From contig CAYTPW010000008.1 in assembly GCA_964439935.1 (NCBI GenBank), positions 82,186-146,185 of the forward strand: 64,000 nucleotides of DNA. The letters run 5' to 3'. This document shows, piece after piece, positions 48,656 to 58,034 of this stretch. Positions within the stretch are counted from its first letter, which is position 1, and the number at the start of each line of letters is the position of its first letter. This DNA is from JABMQW01 sp964439935 (GTDB taxonomy: Bacteria; Fidelibacterota; Marinisomatia; Marinisomatales; TCS56). The translations under genes were made by a program, and so were the position numbers. A model generated the notes under the pieces. The model had not been told where the DNA came from and searched no databases. It saw nothing but the letters and a program-made list of their open reading frames with translations.

Positions 48656-51316
48656 TCATTTTCCCAGCCACCAGCTCAATTTTACCGCCAGGATATTATC
48701 GGTTTCGGTTTTCCACAGGTCTTCTAAATCTCGTGAAAATTTAAAATCACCGGGATTTGCATCATTATAGGTGTTACTGGTCCAGACCACATACAGGATT
48801 GATCCTGGTTTGAATTCCCAACGTAATACGGCACTCCCCACTAAAAATTTTTCGTTGAAATCCTCGTTCAACTGATGCACTGGTTCGTGGGCGACCGCGA
48901 CCACCGAATATTCATCCAACGCTTCATCATAGCGGATCTCCAATCCTTCTTGATCATAATGGATGTATTCAAGTGACCGTGGTTTGGCAAACTCCTTATA
49001 ATCGCTGTACTCTCCAACAGCCAACAAACCCTGGAAATAAGCTTGAAAGGTCAGACGTGGCGTGAAAGTATAATCAAAGCGTAACGATGTCTCGAATGTT
49101 TTCCGGTCCAGTTGGGCGAAAATATAACGTGTACCATACATGTTGGTTGCCAGTGGATCATCGAGACTCATTACATACTGCGCCTCGGAGTGACTGGTAG
49201 AAAACTCCGGATTGATTCGCAGAGTCATTCTGGTGCCAATCTTGGTTTCAACTGAAGGATCAAATTCTGTTTCATAATAACCATTCTCACCCTGGGAAGT
49301 TTCCACCATCATTTCAAACGATACGTCTTTGCGGCTATCACTGTATGCTCCAATCTCCAACCATGAACCAGCAGGTGAACTGACCAGCGGACCGCCTCGC
49401 AGTTTAGTGTCATCCAGCGTCCGGGGACCAATACCACCGATAAAGTGAATACCGTAATAATTTAAAAATTGAAAGTGACCAAACAGAAAAACCATTTCAC
49501 TGATCTTATCACCTGCAAAATTATGGTTGCTCATGTAGGCAGTCATCAAAGATTTGAATCGGAAAATATCACCGGGATCATACCAGTCATATCCAACCGC
49601 CAGATGTTTGTTGATCTGGTCGGAACGGAAATTGATCCCCATATCGTTAGTTTCAAATCCGGGCGATAATATTCCCAGCGCGCTGTTCACCCGGACGTGC
49701 CCTTTTTCCTTGTTCAATTCGAATCGAGATGCCCACCCATTTAGCGTAGTTAAATTGGGATCGACGCTGACATGGGATACATCCGATTTCTGGAAATAAT
49801 GATTGAAGGCCTCCTGAATCTCCGTTATCCGCTCAGTCGTTCCGTGCACTTGGGTATAACCCAGCCAGCCTGACATGGCCCAATTCCGGTTTTCATTGAA
49901 GAATGACCAGCCGTCAATGCCAAAGCCGAAAGCATTATCCGTTAGATTTTCTCGTAAGTCACGATCATCAAAACTCCGCGTCACCCAGGAAGCCAGACCA
50001 CCGATTCCATGGATGCCATCCCGAAATTCTTTTTGAGCCCGCACCAGGTTATAGCTGGTCAGGGGTTCAACCTCGACCTCAAATAATTCGGTTGTGTCTT
50101 CCTCCACTTGAGCGAATTCACGACGGGTCAAAGCACTCAGACTGCCGACCGAAAGATTACCGGGCAGTTTACCGCTGATTTTCGCGGCTCCCAGAATATC
50201 GCTGGCTTGGGGAACATCAACCCAACCATCACTGTCAACCTCTCTCTGGGGGTAGCGGCCGATCCGTCGGCTATAAAAAAAATGGGGATGGGCATAATTG
50301 AATCCCATGCGGTTAGTTGGTCCTCCGCTTCCAAAGGAAAATATGCTGGCACCTTCCATAAAAAATGGTCGTTTCTCATCGTAGAAAGTTTCATAGGCCG
50401 ATAAATTGATCACTGATGGATCCACTTCTACTTGTCCGAAATCCGGATTGACTGTAGCATCAATTGTCAGATTATTTCCGATGCCGAGCTTGAGATCGGT
50501 TCCAAAGTCGAAATTGCGATCATGTCCATTGTAAAACGGATTATCCGATTCTGTCGGCAGAGCTGCGTAATTGGCAGTTGTATAAGGAATTAATTCGATG
50601 CGCCGAGGTGGATCGATGTTTTTTATTCCCGTCAGTTTTCCGAAACGGGAGACAACATCAGGATTGCCACGGGGAGAACTGAATGATAGGCTGTGCTCAT
50701 TTTTACGCTTTATCATACGCCCGAATCCCATGCCCATGATCACTTCTTTTTTCAGGTTAAACCTGAGCTGTGAAAATGGTATACGTATTTCCAAAGTCCA
50801 GCCATGGCTATCAATCAGCGCTTTGCTGGACCAGATTCCGTCCCAGGTTTCATCAAACCAACTATTGTTGGACATAGTCCCGTCCTGAATTGAATTGGAG
50901 GGATTGACAACAAAATAGAATCCGGAGCGCTTATCGAAGTAGGAATCAATCGCCAGCTGAAATTCATCGGAATTAAAATCGGCATCTCGACGGGTCATTC
51001 TGGTTATAATTGAATCAGGCTCGCTATCCCATAGCCGAGCGGACACATAAATGGCTACATCATCATATCCGATCCACACTTCCGTCTGTTCGCTGGCGGG
51101 CTTACCATTATCTGGGTCAGCCTGAATGAAAATATTGAATGGAGCTGTCTGGTACAGGTTCTCATCCAATACTCCATCAATTATTATGGGCGAATCAAGA
51201 CGAACAGCTGTTAATTCCGGCGCTAAAATTTCCACTGGTTGAGCAGAAATCATTAAAAAAATCAGGAAACCTGATAATATCAGATATTTAATATTATGCA
51301 CGGAATAATCGTTCAT
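48656..51316 (-). CDS. DUF5916/CBM9-like outer-membrane protein, copy A
   Basis: An 886-residue exported protein (signal YLILSGFLIFLMISAQ). The N-terminal 200 residues form a CBM9-like sheet domain: VRLDSPIIIDGVLDENLYQ, WIGYDDVAIYVSARLWD, and TRRDADFNSDEFQLAIDSY. The rest is the DUF5916 barrel with TVNPDFGQVEVDPSVINLS, FYDEKRPFFMEGASIF, FFYSRRIGRYP and the ending YVVWTSNTYNDANPGDF. This is a frequent class in Bacteroidota/FCB outer membranes, thought to bind sugars or peptides, but not characterised enzymatically. It lies downstream of copy B with a 15-bp-stem hairpin in between, suggesting co-transcription with RNA processing. Confidence 0.88.
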   Translation of the reverse strand: MNDYSVHNIKYLILSGFLIFLMISAQPVEILAPELTAVRLDSPIIIDGVLDENLYQTAPFNIFIQADPDNGKPASEQTEVWIGYDDVAIYVSARLWDSEPDSIITRMTRRDADFNSDEFQLAIDSYFDKRSGFYFVVNPSNSIQDGTMSNNSWFDETWDGIWSSKALIDSHGWTLEIRIPFSQLRFNLKKEVIMGMGFGRMIKRKNEHSLSFSSPRGNPDVVSRFGKLTGIKNIDPPRRIELIPYTTANYAALPTESDNPFYNGHDRNFDFGTDLKLGIGNNLTIDATVNPDFGQVEVDPSVINLSAYETFYDEKRPFFMEGASIFSFGSGGPTNRMGFNYAHPHFFYSRRIGRYPQREVDSDGWVDVPQASDILGAAKISGKLPGNLSVGSLSALTRREFAQVEEDTTELFEVEVEPLTSYNLVRAQKEFRDGIHGIGGLASWVTRSFDDRDLRENLTDNAFGFGIDGWSFFNENRNWAMSGWLGYTQVHGTTERITEIQEAFNHYFQKSDVSHVSVDPNLTTLNGWASRFELNKEKGHVRVNSALGILSPGFETNDMGINFRSDQINKHLAVGYDWYDPGDIFRFKSLMTAYMSNHNFAGDKISEMVFLFGHFQFLNYYGIHFIGGIGPRTLDDTKLRGGPLVSSPAGSWLEIGAYSDSRKDVSFEMMVETSQGENGYYETEFDPSVETKIGTRMTLRINPEFSTSHSEAQYVMSLDDPLATNMYGTRYIFAQLDRKTFETSLRFDYTFTPRLTFQAYFQGLLAVGEYSDYKEFAKPRSLEYIHYDQEGLEIRYDEALDEYSVVAVAHEPVHQLNEDFNEKFLVGSAVLRWEFKPGSILYVVWTSNTYNDANPGDFKFSRDLEDLWKTETDNILAVKLSWWLGK

Positions 51317-51327
51317 TCACAAATAGC

Positions 51328-51362
51328 AACTGCCTTACTGTGTTATACACAGCAAGGCAGTT
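51328..51362 (-). promoter_or_regulatory. Strong intercistronic hairpin between the two DUF5916 genes
   Basis: AACTGCCTT and AAGGCAGTT plus CTGTGT and ACACAG form a 15-bp stem with one mismatch and loop TAT. There is no T-run after it in either direction. It may be an RNA-stabilising or processing element, or a weak terminator, between two paralogous genes that read the same way. Confidence 0.7.
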
Positions 51363-51383
51363 AATAATATTATGGAAATCGGT

Positions 51384-54047
51384 CTATATATTAAGCAGGT
51401 AACTGAATTTCAACATCACAATATTTTCAGCGTCCAGCTTGGTAATATTTTTCACATCAGACAGGAAATTCATCTTACCCATGCCTTCAATGTAATCGCT
51501 TGAACCGTTAGACCAGATCAGGTAGATGGTGGAACCCGGCAGGTATTCCCAACGCATCACCAGGTTGGAATTGAATTGCTTGTAATTGAAATCATAATTA
51601 CCGATTGTATAATTGGTAATTCCATCAAAATCTGTATCGATCAACCACTCATCATTTTTCTCATCGTAGGTAGCCTCCCCATTGATGTATTCTTTGTATC
51701 GTTCATCAAATGAATCGGCATGAGCATTTACTACTTTCTTGAAGTTGAAATACTGACCGGCAGAGACATATGGTGAGCCATAAAACTGGATCGTGAGATT
51801 CGGTGTAATGGTGAAATCCAAGCGCAGGGTGGCAGAAAGCGTTTTCTGCAGAATATCAGACATCAGATAATCGCCGGTTGAATTGGGAGCCTGTTCGTCG
51901 ACAATAACGTCATAATCGCCCCAAGTGGACCAATTGTCATCCAACACATTGTAGGATACATATAACCGCATAGAGAAGTTATTTGCAGGCCGCCAGGTCA
52001 TGTTCGGGTTTATGCCGTAGAAGCGCGAACCGCTTACCTGTCCCCCCAAATAACCCTGGAAATTGGCAGTGACGGATTTACGGTGATCGCTGCCGAAATA
52101 AAACCAGCTGTTCATATTGGTATCCATGCGGACGGTGGGACCGCCCCACAGGGCATAACGATGCCAGGCTGGCCCACCAATATTTAATCCGCCGCCGACA
52201 TTCCAGTAACTTTTTAATGTACTGTTGATATTGATATTACCGCCATAATTGGGTGATTCACTCCCGAAAGAACTTCCCCGCCAGATGTTGAAATTAAACC
52301 GGTAACTTTGGAAGTATTTACCGGGATTATCTTCACGGTATTGAGCCCAGGCGAAAATGGCTTGTTCATCGGTTTCGCGATTATAACCAATGTCATTTGG
52401 CTCGAAACCAGGTGACGTGACCTGTTCTCCGATCATATAGCGCCAGTGATCACCGCCTAGTTTCCAGATCGCCAGTTTGTGAGCATAGCCTAGCAGATTA
52501 GTCCGGCTGGAGTCCACCGACAGATGCCCCGCATCGGGTCGCTGGTAATAATGGGATGAACCGGTTTGTGTTTCCAGGAGCGCCTCCCGGCTTCCGATTA
52601 CATTAGTGGCAGCAATAGCTGCCTCCAGGGAATATTTGCCATCCAGGAAGCGATGATTTATGTCCAGCCCGCCACCGTAGGCGTCGGAATGGAGCCACTG
52701 TAAATCAGGTGTATCAATTTTCCGGTTAGTAGCCGTAAAAATACCGCCGACAGTGGTATTACCTTCACGAAAATCTTTCTGTAGACGCGTTACGAAATAA
52801 TTTGTCAATGGCTCAACAACTTCTGTATATGAGCTGTCATTTTCGAATTCCACTCGACCGGTTTCTTCATTAGCCAGAGCATTCATGACGCCTATAGACC
52901 AACCGTTGCTGGTTTTGCCACTCAGTTTTCCGGCAGTGAGTATAGTCGTGGCGGTTGGATTAGTCTCGTAACCATCATCATGTTCAGCATAATTATGTGG
53001 TGAGCGGCCGATCCGACGGGTGTAGAATAAACCATTGTTGGCATTGTCACCGTCGCCAATACCTAAACCGAAATTATATATATTCCCTCCTTCAATGAAG
53101 AAGGGCCTTCTTTCGGAGAAATAGGATTCAAATGCACCCAGATTCAGTTCAGCCGGGTCTGCTTCTACCTGGCCGAAATCCGGGTTGACAGTAATGTCAA
53201 GAGTCAGATTGCTGGTAACACCAAATTTCATATCGGCACCCAGGTTGCGTGATAGATCGTAACTGTTGTTATGAACTGGATTGCGCAGATAATTAGCCTT
53301 ATTGTATTTGCCAGTGACATACGGACTGATGTACATCCGCCGCTGTTTGGGAATATTACTAATTCCATTCAATTCACCATAGTGACTGACCCAACCCTGT
53401 TCTTCTTTGGAAATCTGTGACCAGTAAACATCTTCATTTTTGTTGGCTATAAAACGGTTGATCTGCAGGCCCCATTTGATATGATCGTTGTTTTCAAAAC
53501 GTAATTCGCGAAAAGGTATCTTGAATTCCGCTGACCAACCATTTTCCATTCGCATGACTCGCCCTTCCCAGATAGCATCCCAGTTAGAGTCGTGGTTCTC
53601 ATCATCGTAACGGCGCAGGTCATGTTTTACGCCAGCGGGATTAATGCCGAATTCGAAAGCGGTTCTATTATCATTATAACTATCAAGAGATACATACAGC
53701 CAATCGCTAGGTGTTTCTTCATCCCTGCGACTCATAATACCTTTAATTGTGGATGGATCTTTGGAATAAGCCTTTATGCCAACATAAAGATATTCATCAT
53801 CGTATAGGATCGCAAATTCAGTTTTTTCCGAAGCAGGATCACCATCAACTGGGTCGCGCTGGATAAAATTGGAGTAGTACAGAACTGTTTGCCACTCTGA
53901 TTCGTTAAGATCGCCATCGATTGCAATCTTGCTGTGATTTATACGAAGTGCTTGAAGGGATTTAGGCAGGGTACCCCAATCTTGATCGGCGATTCCAATT
54001 GCCAGGAAGAATAAGAAAATAGTTAAAAAGATAGCTAATTTATTCAT
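51384..54047 (-). CDS. DUF5916/CBM9-like outer-membrane protein, copy B
   Basis: About 887 residues from the ATG at 54047, which has a GAGAGAGG site 8 bases upstream; a frame to 54104 adds an unlikely leader. Signal peptide LAIFLTIFLFFLAIGIAD. Same architecture as copy A: RINHSKIAIDGDLNESEWQ, ILYDDEYLYVGIKAYS, SRRDEETPSDWLYVSLDSY, DITVNPDFGQVEADPAELN, YFSERRPFFIEGGNIYNFG, FYTRRIGRSP. Identity to copy A is moderate, so they are old paralogues, perhaps for different ligands. A SusC/SusD pair is not seen. Confidence 0.88.
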   Translation of the reverse strand: MNKLAIFLTIFLFFLAIGIADQDWGTLPKSLQALRINHSKIAIDGDLNESEWQTVLYYSNFIQRDPVDGDPASEKTEFAILYDDEYLYVGIKAYSKDPSTIKGIMSRRDEETPSDWLYVSLDSYNDNRTAFEFGINPAGVKHDLRRYDDENHDSNWDAIWEGRVMRMENGWSAEFKIPFRELRFENNDHIKWGLQINRFIANKNEDVYWSQISKEEQGWVSHYGELNGISNIPKQRRMYISPYVTGKYNKANYLRNPVHNNSYDLSRNLGADMKFGVTSNLTLDITVNPDFGQVEADPAELNLGAFESYFSERRPFFIEGGNIYNFGLGIGDGDNANNGLFYTRRIGRSPHNYAEHDDGYETNPTATTILTAGKLSGKTSNGWSIGVMNALANEETGRVEFENDSSYTEVVEPLTNYFVTRLQKDFREGNTTVGGIFTATNRKIDTPDLQWLHSDAYGGGLDINHRFLDGKYSLEAAIAATNVIGSREALLETQTGSSHYYQRPDAGHLSVDSSRTNLLGYAHKLAIWKLGGDHWRYMIGEQVTSPGFEPNDIGYNRETDEQAIFAWAQYREDNPGKYFQSYRFNFNIWRGSSFGSESPNYGGNININSTLKSYWNVGGGLNIGGPAWHRYALWGGPTVRMDTNMNSWFYFGSDHRKSVTANFQGYLGGQVSGSRFYGINPNMTWRPANNFSMRLYVSYNVLDDNWSTWGDYDVIVDEQAPNSTGDYLMSDILQKTLSATLRLDFTITPNLTIQFYGSPYVSAGQYFNFKKVVNAHADSFDERYKEYINGEATYDEKNDEWLIDTDFDGITNYTIGNYDFNYKQFNSNLVMRWEYLPGSTIYLIWSNGSSDYIEGMGKMNFLSDVKNITKLDAENIVMLKFSYLLNI

Positions 54048-54151
54048 TAGGAAACCTCTCTCACTGTAAATGTCCACAGGATTCATGTACCATACGACCG
54101 CCAATTGGCCAATTGGTTGTCAAAAAAAATAAATATCAGAGAAATATCGAG

Positions 54152-54421
54152 CTAATAGCCGATCAGCAAACCAAGCCAGTCACTGAGCGCGATTCCCAGC
54201 AGTAAATAAACCGCTACGGTTAAGGGTAGGGCAAAGACGAAAAACAGGGCCGGTGTTATTCTAAATTCGGGAGCGAATAGATTGTCTTTTTGTAGCTGAT
54301 AATATAATTGCCGGACCACCTTGAGAATATAGTGGCTCATAATAGCCGCCAGGCCAAAACAGAATAATATTATCAGATGGTCCAGACCTGATAGGGAGTT
54401 CAACCAATTTCCTAATTTCAT
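54152..54421 (-). CDS. Small two-helix membrane protein
   Basis: An 89-residue protein with two hydrophobic helices (LDHLIILFCFGLAAIMSHYI and ALFFVFALPLTVAVYLLLG) and short polar ends. No family is recognised. It starts 5 bp after the ROK gene stop and probably belongs to the same transcript. Its own start has no clear ribosome site. Confidence 0.6.
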   Translation of the reverse strand: MKLGNWLNSLSGLDHLIILFCFGLAAIMSHYILKVVRQLYYQLQKDNLFAPEFRITPALFFVFALPLTVAVYLLLGIALSDWLGLLIGY

Positions 54422-54426
54422 AAATC

Positions 54427-55308
54427 TTACAACAGAGCTGAGCCGAAAACACCGGCGGAATCACCCAACTGATTTTTCAGAATTGGTGTATCGGTGGAGT
54501 CGCTGAAAACATAATGGTATACTGCCTGTTTTCCTTCTGTGTATAAAAACGGGATATTGGACACTCCACCGCCAAGTATAATTGCATTCGGATCCAGGAT
54601 ATTGATTACATTGGCCAGAGCTATTCCAAAATTATTTAGGAACTCTCTTTTCCACTGCTGGGCTGGAATTTTAGCAGGATTTTTTACAACACTTTCCACT
54701 ATTCCCGGTAAATTTCGTTCGGGTCCGTCCAGTTCCCACCAGCGCCGTTCCAGGGCTGGTCCGCTGATATAAGTTTCCACGCAACCATTCCGGCCGCAGT
54801 AACATCGAGGTCCTGCCGGATCAATTTTATGATGACCCCACTCGCCGGCAATATTTGATCGGCCCTGAAGTACTTTTCCATCGATCACAATTCCACCTCC
54901 GACACCGGTGCCCATGATTACACCAAAAACGGTTGAATATCCTTTTCCGGCGCCCATACTGGCTTCAGCCACCGCAAAACAGTTGGCATCATTTTCCATC
55001 TTGATCGAGTGTCCAATCTCGTTTTCGAGATCTTCCTTGAGCGGTTTACCGATCAAACAGGTGGTATTGCTGTTCTTTATCCGTCCTGATGTCTTTGAAA
55101 TTGCACCAGGCGTGCAGACACCAATTGCTAAATCTTGCTCGGCATGGGTTTCCAATTTTTTAATTAATCCACCGATTCGTTCAACAATTGATTGATATCC
55201 GTTTTCTTGATAAGTGGCAATCCGCTCGCGTTTGATCACTGCCTGATTGGAATCAATCAGAACAGCCTCAATTTTCGTACCGCCCAGGTCAATACCGATC
55301 CGGGTCAT
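54427..55308 (-). CDS. ROK-family sugar kinase (glucokinase-like)
   Basis: A 293-residue cytoplasmic kinase. The N-terminal phosphate motif is IGIDLGGTKIEAVLID. Sugar-binding residues lie in MENDANCFAVAEA and GAGKGYSTVFGVIMGTGVGGGIV, with GEWGHHKIDP. The ROK zinc cluster is CYCGRNGCVETYISG (C-x-C-x4-C). The C-terminal part has LDPNAIILGGGVSNI. The ATP-dependent phosphorylation of glucose, fructose or a related hexose is likely; specificity cannot be read. It overlaps the NUDIX gene stop by one base (TAATG), so the two are coupled. Confidence 0.92.
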   Translation of the reverse strand: MTRIGIDLGGTKIEAVLIDSNQAVIKRERIATYQENGYQSIVERIGGLIKKLETHAEQDLAIGVCTPGAISKTSGRIKNSNTTCLIGKPLKEDLENEIGHSIKMENDANCFAVAEASMGAGKGYSTVFGVIMGTGVGGGIVIDGKVLQGRSNIAGEWGHHKIDPAGPRCYCGRNGCVETYISGPALERRWWELDGPERNLPGIVESVVKNPAKIPAQQWKREFLNNFGIALANVINILDPNAIILGGGVSNIPFLYTEGKQAVYHYVFSDSTDTPILKNQLGDSAGVFGSALL

Positions 55309-55940
55309 TAAACGTTAACTCCATTCGATTTTAAAATGTATTTGAATTCTGCCAGGATCATTGCTGTAGCGCCCCATACCTTGTAGCGGCCAAATCTGTA
55401 ATAGGGTACCTGAACTTCATATCCTCGGATATGGCGGATTTCCTGGTCCTCCCGAGTATCGTCCAATAAATTGTTAATCGAGACCGGAATTAGTTTATGT
55501 ACCTCCGCCGGGTCAGGCGTAGTTCGCGGCTCCGAGCCAATCCAACCCACAAATGGGTGAATCAGGAAACCGGTAAACGGTACATAAAGCGTTGACAGAT
55601 TTCCAATTATTGCAATAGATTCCTTTACTATGCCGATTTCCTCCCAGGTTTCGCGGCGAGCTGTATCGGCCAGGGTTTCATCAGCCTCGTGGGCACCACC
55701 GGGTAATGAAATCTGTCCCTTATGGCTTTCCACGGTATTCGTTCGCTCGGTCAGGAAAAAAAATATTTCGGATCCTGATTGAAATAACAGGATAAGAACA
55801 GCGGCTGTTGTTGCTGTTTCGGGAGAATCAGGGAGGTTAATCGGTGTACGCGGTTGTGCCAGCATACTGCGCTGAGCTTGAAAACCTGGTAATTCACCTG
55901 CCAAGGCATCTTGTAATCCGGTTATAAAATTTCTTAACAT
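55308..55940 (-). CDS. NUDIX hydrolase, CoA pyrophosphatase-like
   Basis: A 210-residue enzyme. The Nudix box is complete: GGAHEADETLADTARRETWEEIGI. A CoA-type signature is also seen nearby, with FFLTERTNTVESHKGQISLP before it and GNLSTLYVPFTGFLIHPFVG after it. This matches the NudL/YeaB group that splits CoA into adenosine 3',5'-bisphosphate and phosphopantetheine. It is the first gene of a three-gene set with the ROK kinase and a small membrane protein. Confidence 0.9.
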   Translation of the reverse strand: MLRNFITGLQDALAGELPGFQAQRSMLAQPRTPINLPDSPETATTAAVLILLFQSGSEIFFFLTERTNTVESHKGQISLPGGAHEADETLADTARRETWEEIGIVKESIAIIGNLSTLYVPFTGFLIHPFVGWIGSEPRTTPDPAEVHKLIPVSINNLLDDTREDQEIRHIRGYEVQVPYYRFGRYKVWGATAMILAEFKYILKSNGVNV

Positions 55941-56029
55941 GATTTTAGAAGCTGAAAATATTTTATCTGTAGCAATAAAACTATCGCTTTTTTAATAAAT
56001 CCGTGCGATTATTGCGCCCGGTATTACTT

Positions 56030-56680
56030 ATGTACAAGCATATTATCTGGGATTGGAACGGTACACTGCTGGACGATGTCAATCTGTCATTAAAGGCGAT
56101 CAATATCGTTTTAGCTCGTTATGGTCTGCCGGATTTGGGGCGGGAACGTTACTTAAAAATATTTACATTCCCGGTTATTGAATATTATCAGAAGCTCGGT
56201 TTCGATTTCAATTTGACACCGTTCAATATTGTGGGTACGGAATTCATTGAAGAATATACCACCCGTATGTTCCGGGTTAAGCTACACCGGGGAGCCAAGG
56301 AATTCATGCAGTTTGCTACTGAGTACGGTGTGTCTCAATCGATGCTGTCCGCTGCCAAACAGCAAATGCTGGAGCAATTGACGGCGCACCACGGATTGGA
56401 AGACTATTTTATTCGTATTGTCGGACTGGATAATCATTATGCGCACAGTAAACTGGAGGCGGGTAAGGCCTGGATGAAAGAATTGCCTCACCCTGCAAAG
56501 GACATTATTTATATCGGGGATACCCTCCATGATGTTGATGTTGCCCACGAATTGGGAGTTGATATTGTGCTACTGGCCTTGGGTCACACTGATACTGCTA
56601 GATTATTAACATCCGGGAAATTAGTTGTCCATAATTTTTCAGAATTAAAGGTCTGGTTCTTGAACCAATACAATAGATAA
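56030..56680 (+). CDS. HAD-superfamily phosphatase (phosphoglycolate-phosphatase-like)
   Basis: About 216 residues from the ATG at 56030; a GTG at 56003 is a second possible start. Motif I is IIWDWNGTLLDD, where the usual second Asp of DxDGT is Asn (DWNGT), a known variant in this branch. Motif II Ser is in SMLSAAKQQML, motif III Lys in HYAHSKLEAGKAW, motif IV in IIYIGDTLHDVDVAHELG. A C1-type helical cap lies between motifs I and II. It probably dephosphorylates a small sugar phosphate. It is divergent from the NUDIX gene. Confidence 0.85.
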   Translation: MYKHIIWDWNGTLLDDVNLSLKAINIVLARYGLPDLGRERYLKIFTFPVIEYYQKLGFDFNLTPFNIVGTEFIEEYTTRMFRVKLHRGAKEFMQFATEYGVSQSMLSAAKQQMLEQLTAHHGLEDYFIRIVGLDNHYAHSKLEAGKAWMKELPHPAKDIIYIGDTLHDVDVAHELGVDIVLLALGHTDTARLLTSGKLVVHNFSELKVWFLNQYNR

Positions 56681-56970
56681 AGCTAACCGACCAGCCCAAG
56701 CACTAAAAACAGATTTGCCATTTATTCCTATGCTATTCCTGATCAGATAACAATATTTCTGAATCCATTGGTGTAAAAATAAGGGTGACTGGAATACTGA
56801 CGTTTCCAGATTATTCTTGTTCTGATAAACAGAATACAATTTTGCTATTGAACAGCATAAATACGCACGGTAATCTTTTGGCAACCTTTTAATACTTTCT
56901 TTTGTCTATTATACCATAGTTCTATTACCACTGTTTTAAGTAAATCGGCAGGGAGCGCTATCTAATTGAT

Positions 56971-58017
56971 ATGAAGAGTTCAAATTTCAGAGTTGGAATA
57001 ATACTAAGTATTCTGTTTATGTGTTTTGGGTGTAAAGATAGTAATGGGAAAAATGGTAAAAACGGTGAAGAAAAAACTTTAATTCCAATAGAAGTTGCTG
57101 TTGTAGATCAGGGTGATATTGCCGCTTATTTTAATGGTACTGCCTCTCTTGAAGCGGAAGATGATGCCCAGGTAGTTGCCAAAGTCGGAGGTGTGGTGCA
57201 GGAAATCCTGGTGGAAGAGGGTGATGCAGTGGTCGCAGGTACAATCCTGGCCAGGTTGGATGGCGAAGTGTTGACGGTTGAATTGGCTCAAGCTGAAGCC
57301 CGGCTGCAGCGGTTGGCAAAAGATTTTAAACGCAAGACGACTCTATTTGAAAAAGATGCAATCAGTATCGACATATTTCAGCAGACAAAATATGAGTATG
57401 AATCCCAGAAAGCTGCCCGGGACCTGGTTATGTTGAAACTTGATTATACGGCAATTCGGGCGCCGATATCCGGGATTGTCACTGAACGGCAGATCAAGGT
57501 TGGCAATATGGTATTGGCCAACGCCACAACCTTTCGGATCACCGATTTTGATCCGCTATTGGCTGTTCTTTATGTTCCCGAACGCGAGATTGGTAAACTA
57601 GCGGTGGGCCAGCAGGCCAGAGTTATGATCGATGCCCTTTCAAAAAGCGAATTCAGTGGTGTAATTGATCGAATCAGCCCGATAGTAGATCCTCGGACAG
57701 GTACGGTTAAGGTGACTGTTGAAATCAATGATCTGACCGGCCAATTGAAAGCTGGTATGTTTGCCCGCGTGAGTATCTTATTCGATGTTCATGAACAGTC
57801 GCTGCTGATACCACGTGAAGCCATTATTACCGAAGATGATGAAGCGGCTGTTTTTGTCGTGCGTGATACTGTCGTTTATCGGCGGTTGATTGAAACTGGT
57901 TATGTCAATTCGACTCACACTGAGGTCACTAGCGGAATTGCTATTAATGATACAGTGGTTGTAACTGGTCAGGGTAGTTTAAAAGACAGTGCTCTAATCG
58001 ACATTGTGTCCAATTAA
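56971..58017 (+). CDS. RND efflux periplasmic adaptor (membrane fusion protein)
   Basis: A 348-residue lipoprotein: VGIILSILFMCFGC gives a lipidation Cys20 or so, followed by a Gly/Lys/Asn linker. The adaptor domains are visible in order: beta-barrel/lipoyl part (YFNGTASLEAEDDAQVVAKV, GGVVQEILVEEGDAVVAG), helical hairpin (QAEARLQRLAKDFKRKTTLF), and second lipoyl half DYTAIRAPISGIVTER, then beta-barrel RVMIDALSKSEFSGVIDRI and the membrane-proximal part. It connects an inner-membrane RND pump with an outer-membrane channel, not seen here. It is 17 bp upstream of the first pump. Confidence 0.94.
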   Translation: MKSSNFRVGIILSILFMCFGCKDSNGKNGKNGEEKTLIPIEVAVVDQGDIAAYFNGTASLEAEDDAQVVAKVGGVVQEILVEEGDAVVAGTILARLDGEVLTVELAQAEARLQRLAKDFKRKTTLFEKDAISIDIFQQTKYEYESQKAARDLVMLKLDYTAIRAPISGIVTERQIKVGNMVLANATTFRITDFDPLLAVLYVPEREIGKLAVGQQARVMIDALSKSEFSGVIDRISPIVDPRTGTVKVTVEINDLTGQLKAGMFARVSILFDVHEQSLLIPREAIITEDDEAAVFVVRDTVVYRRLIETGYVNSTHTEVTSGIAINDTVVVTGQGSLKDSALIDIVSN

Positions 58018-58034
58018 ACAACAGGGTAGCTCCA

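Noticed and set aside
56645..56884. Minus-strand frame of 79 codons between the HAD phosphatase and the RND adaptor
   Set aside because: Overlaps the 3' end of the phosphatase gene, is Cys/Leu-scattered without pattern and has no ribosome site.
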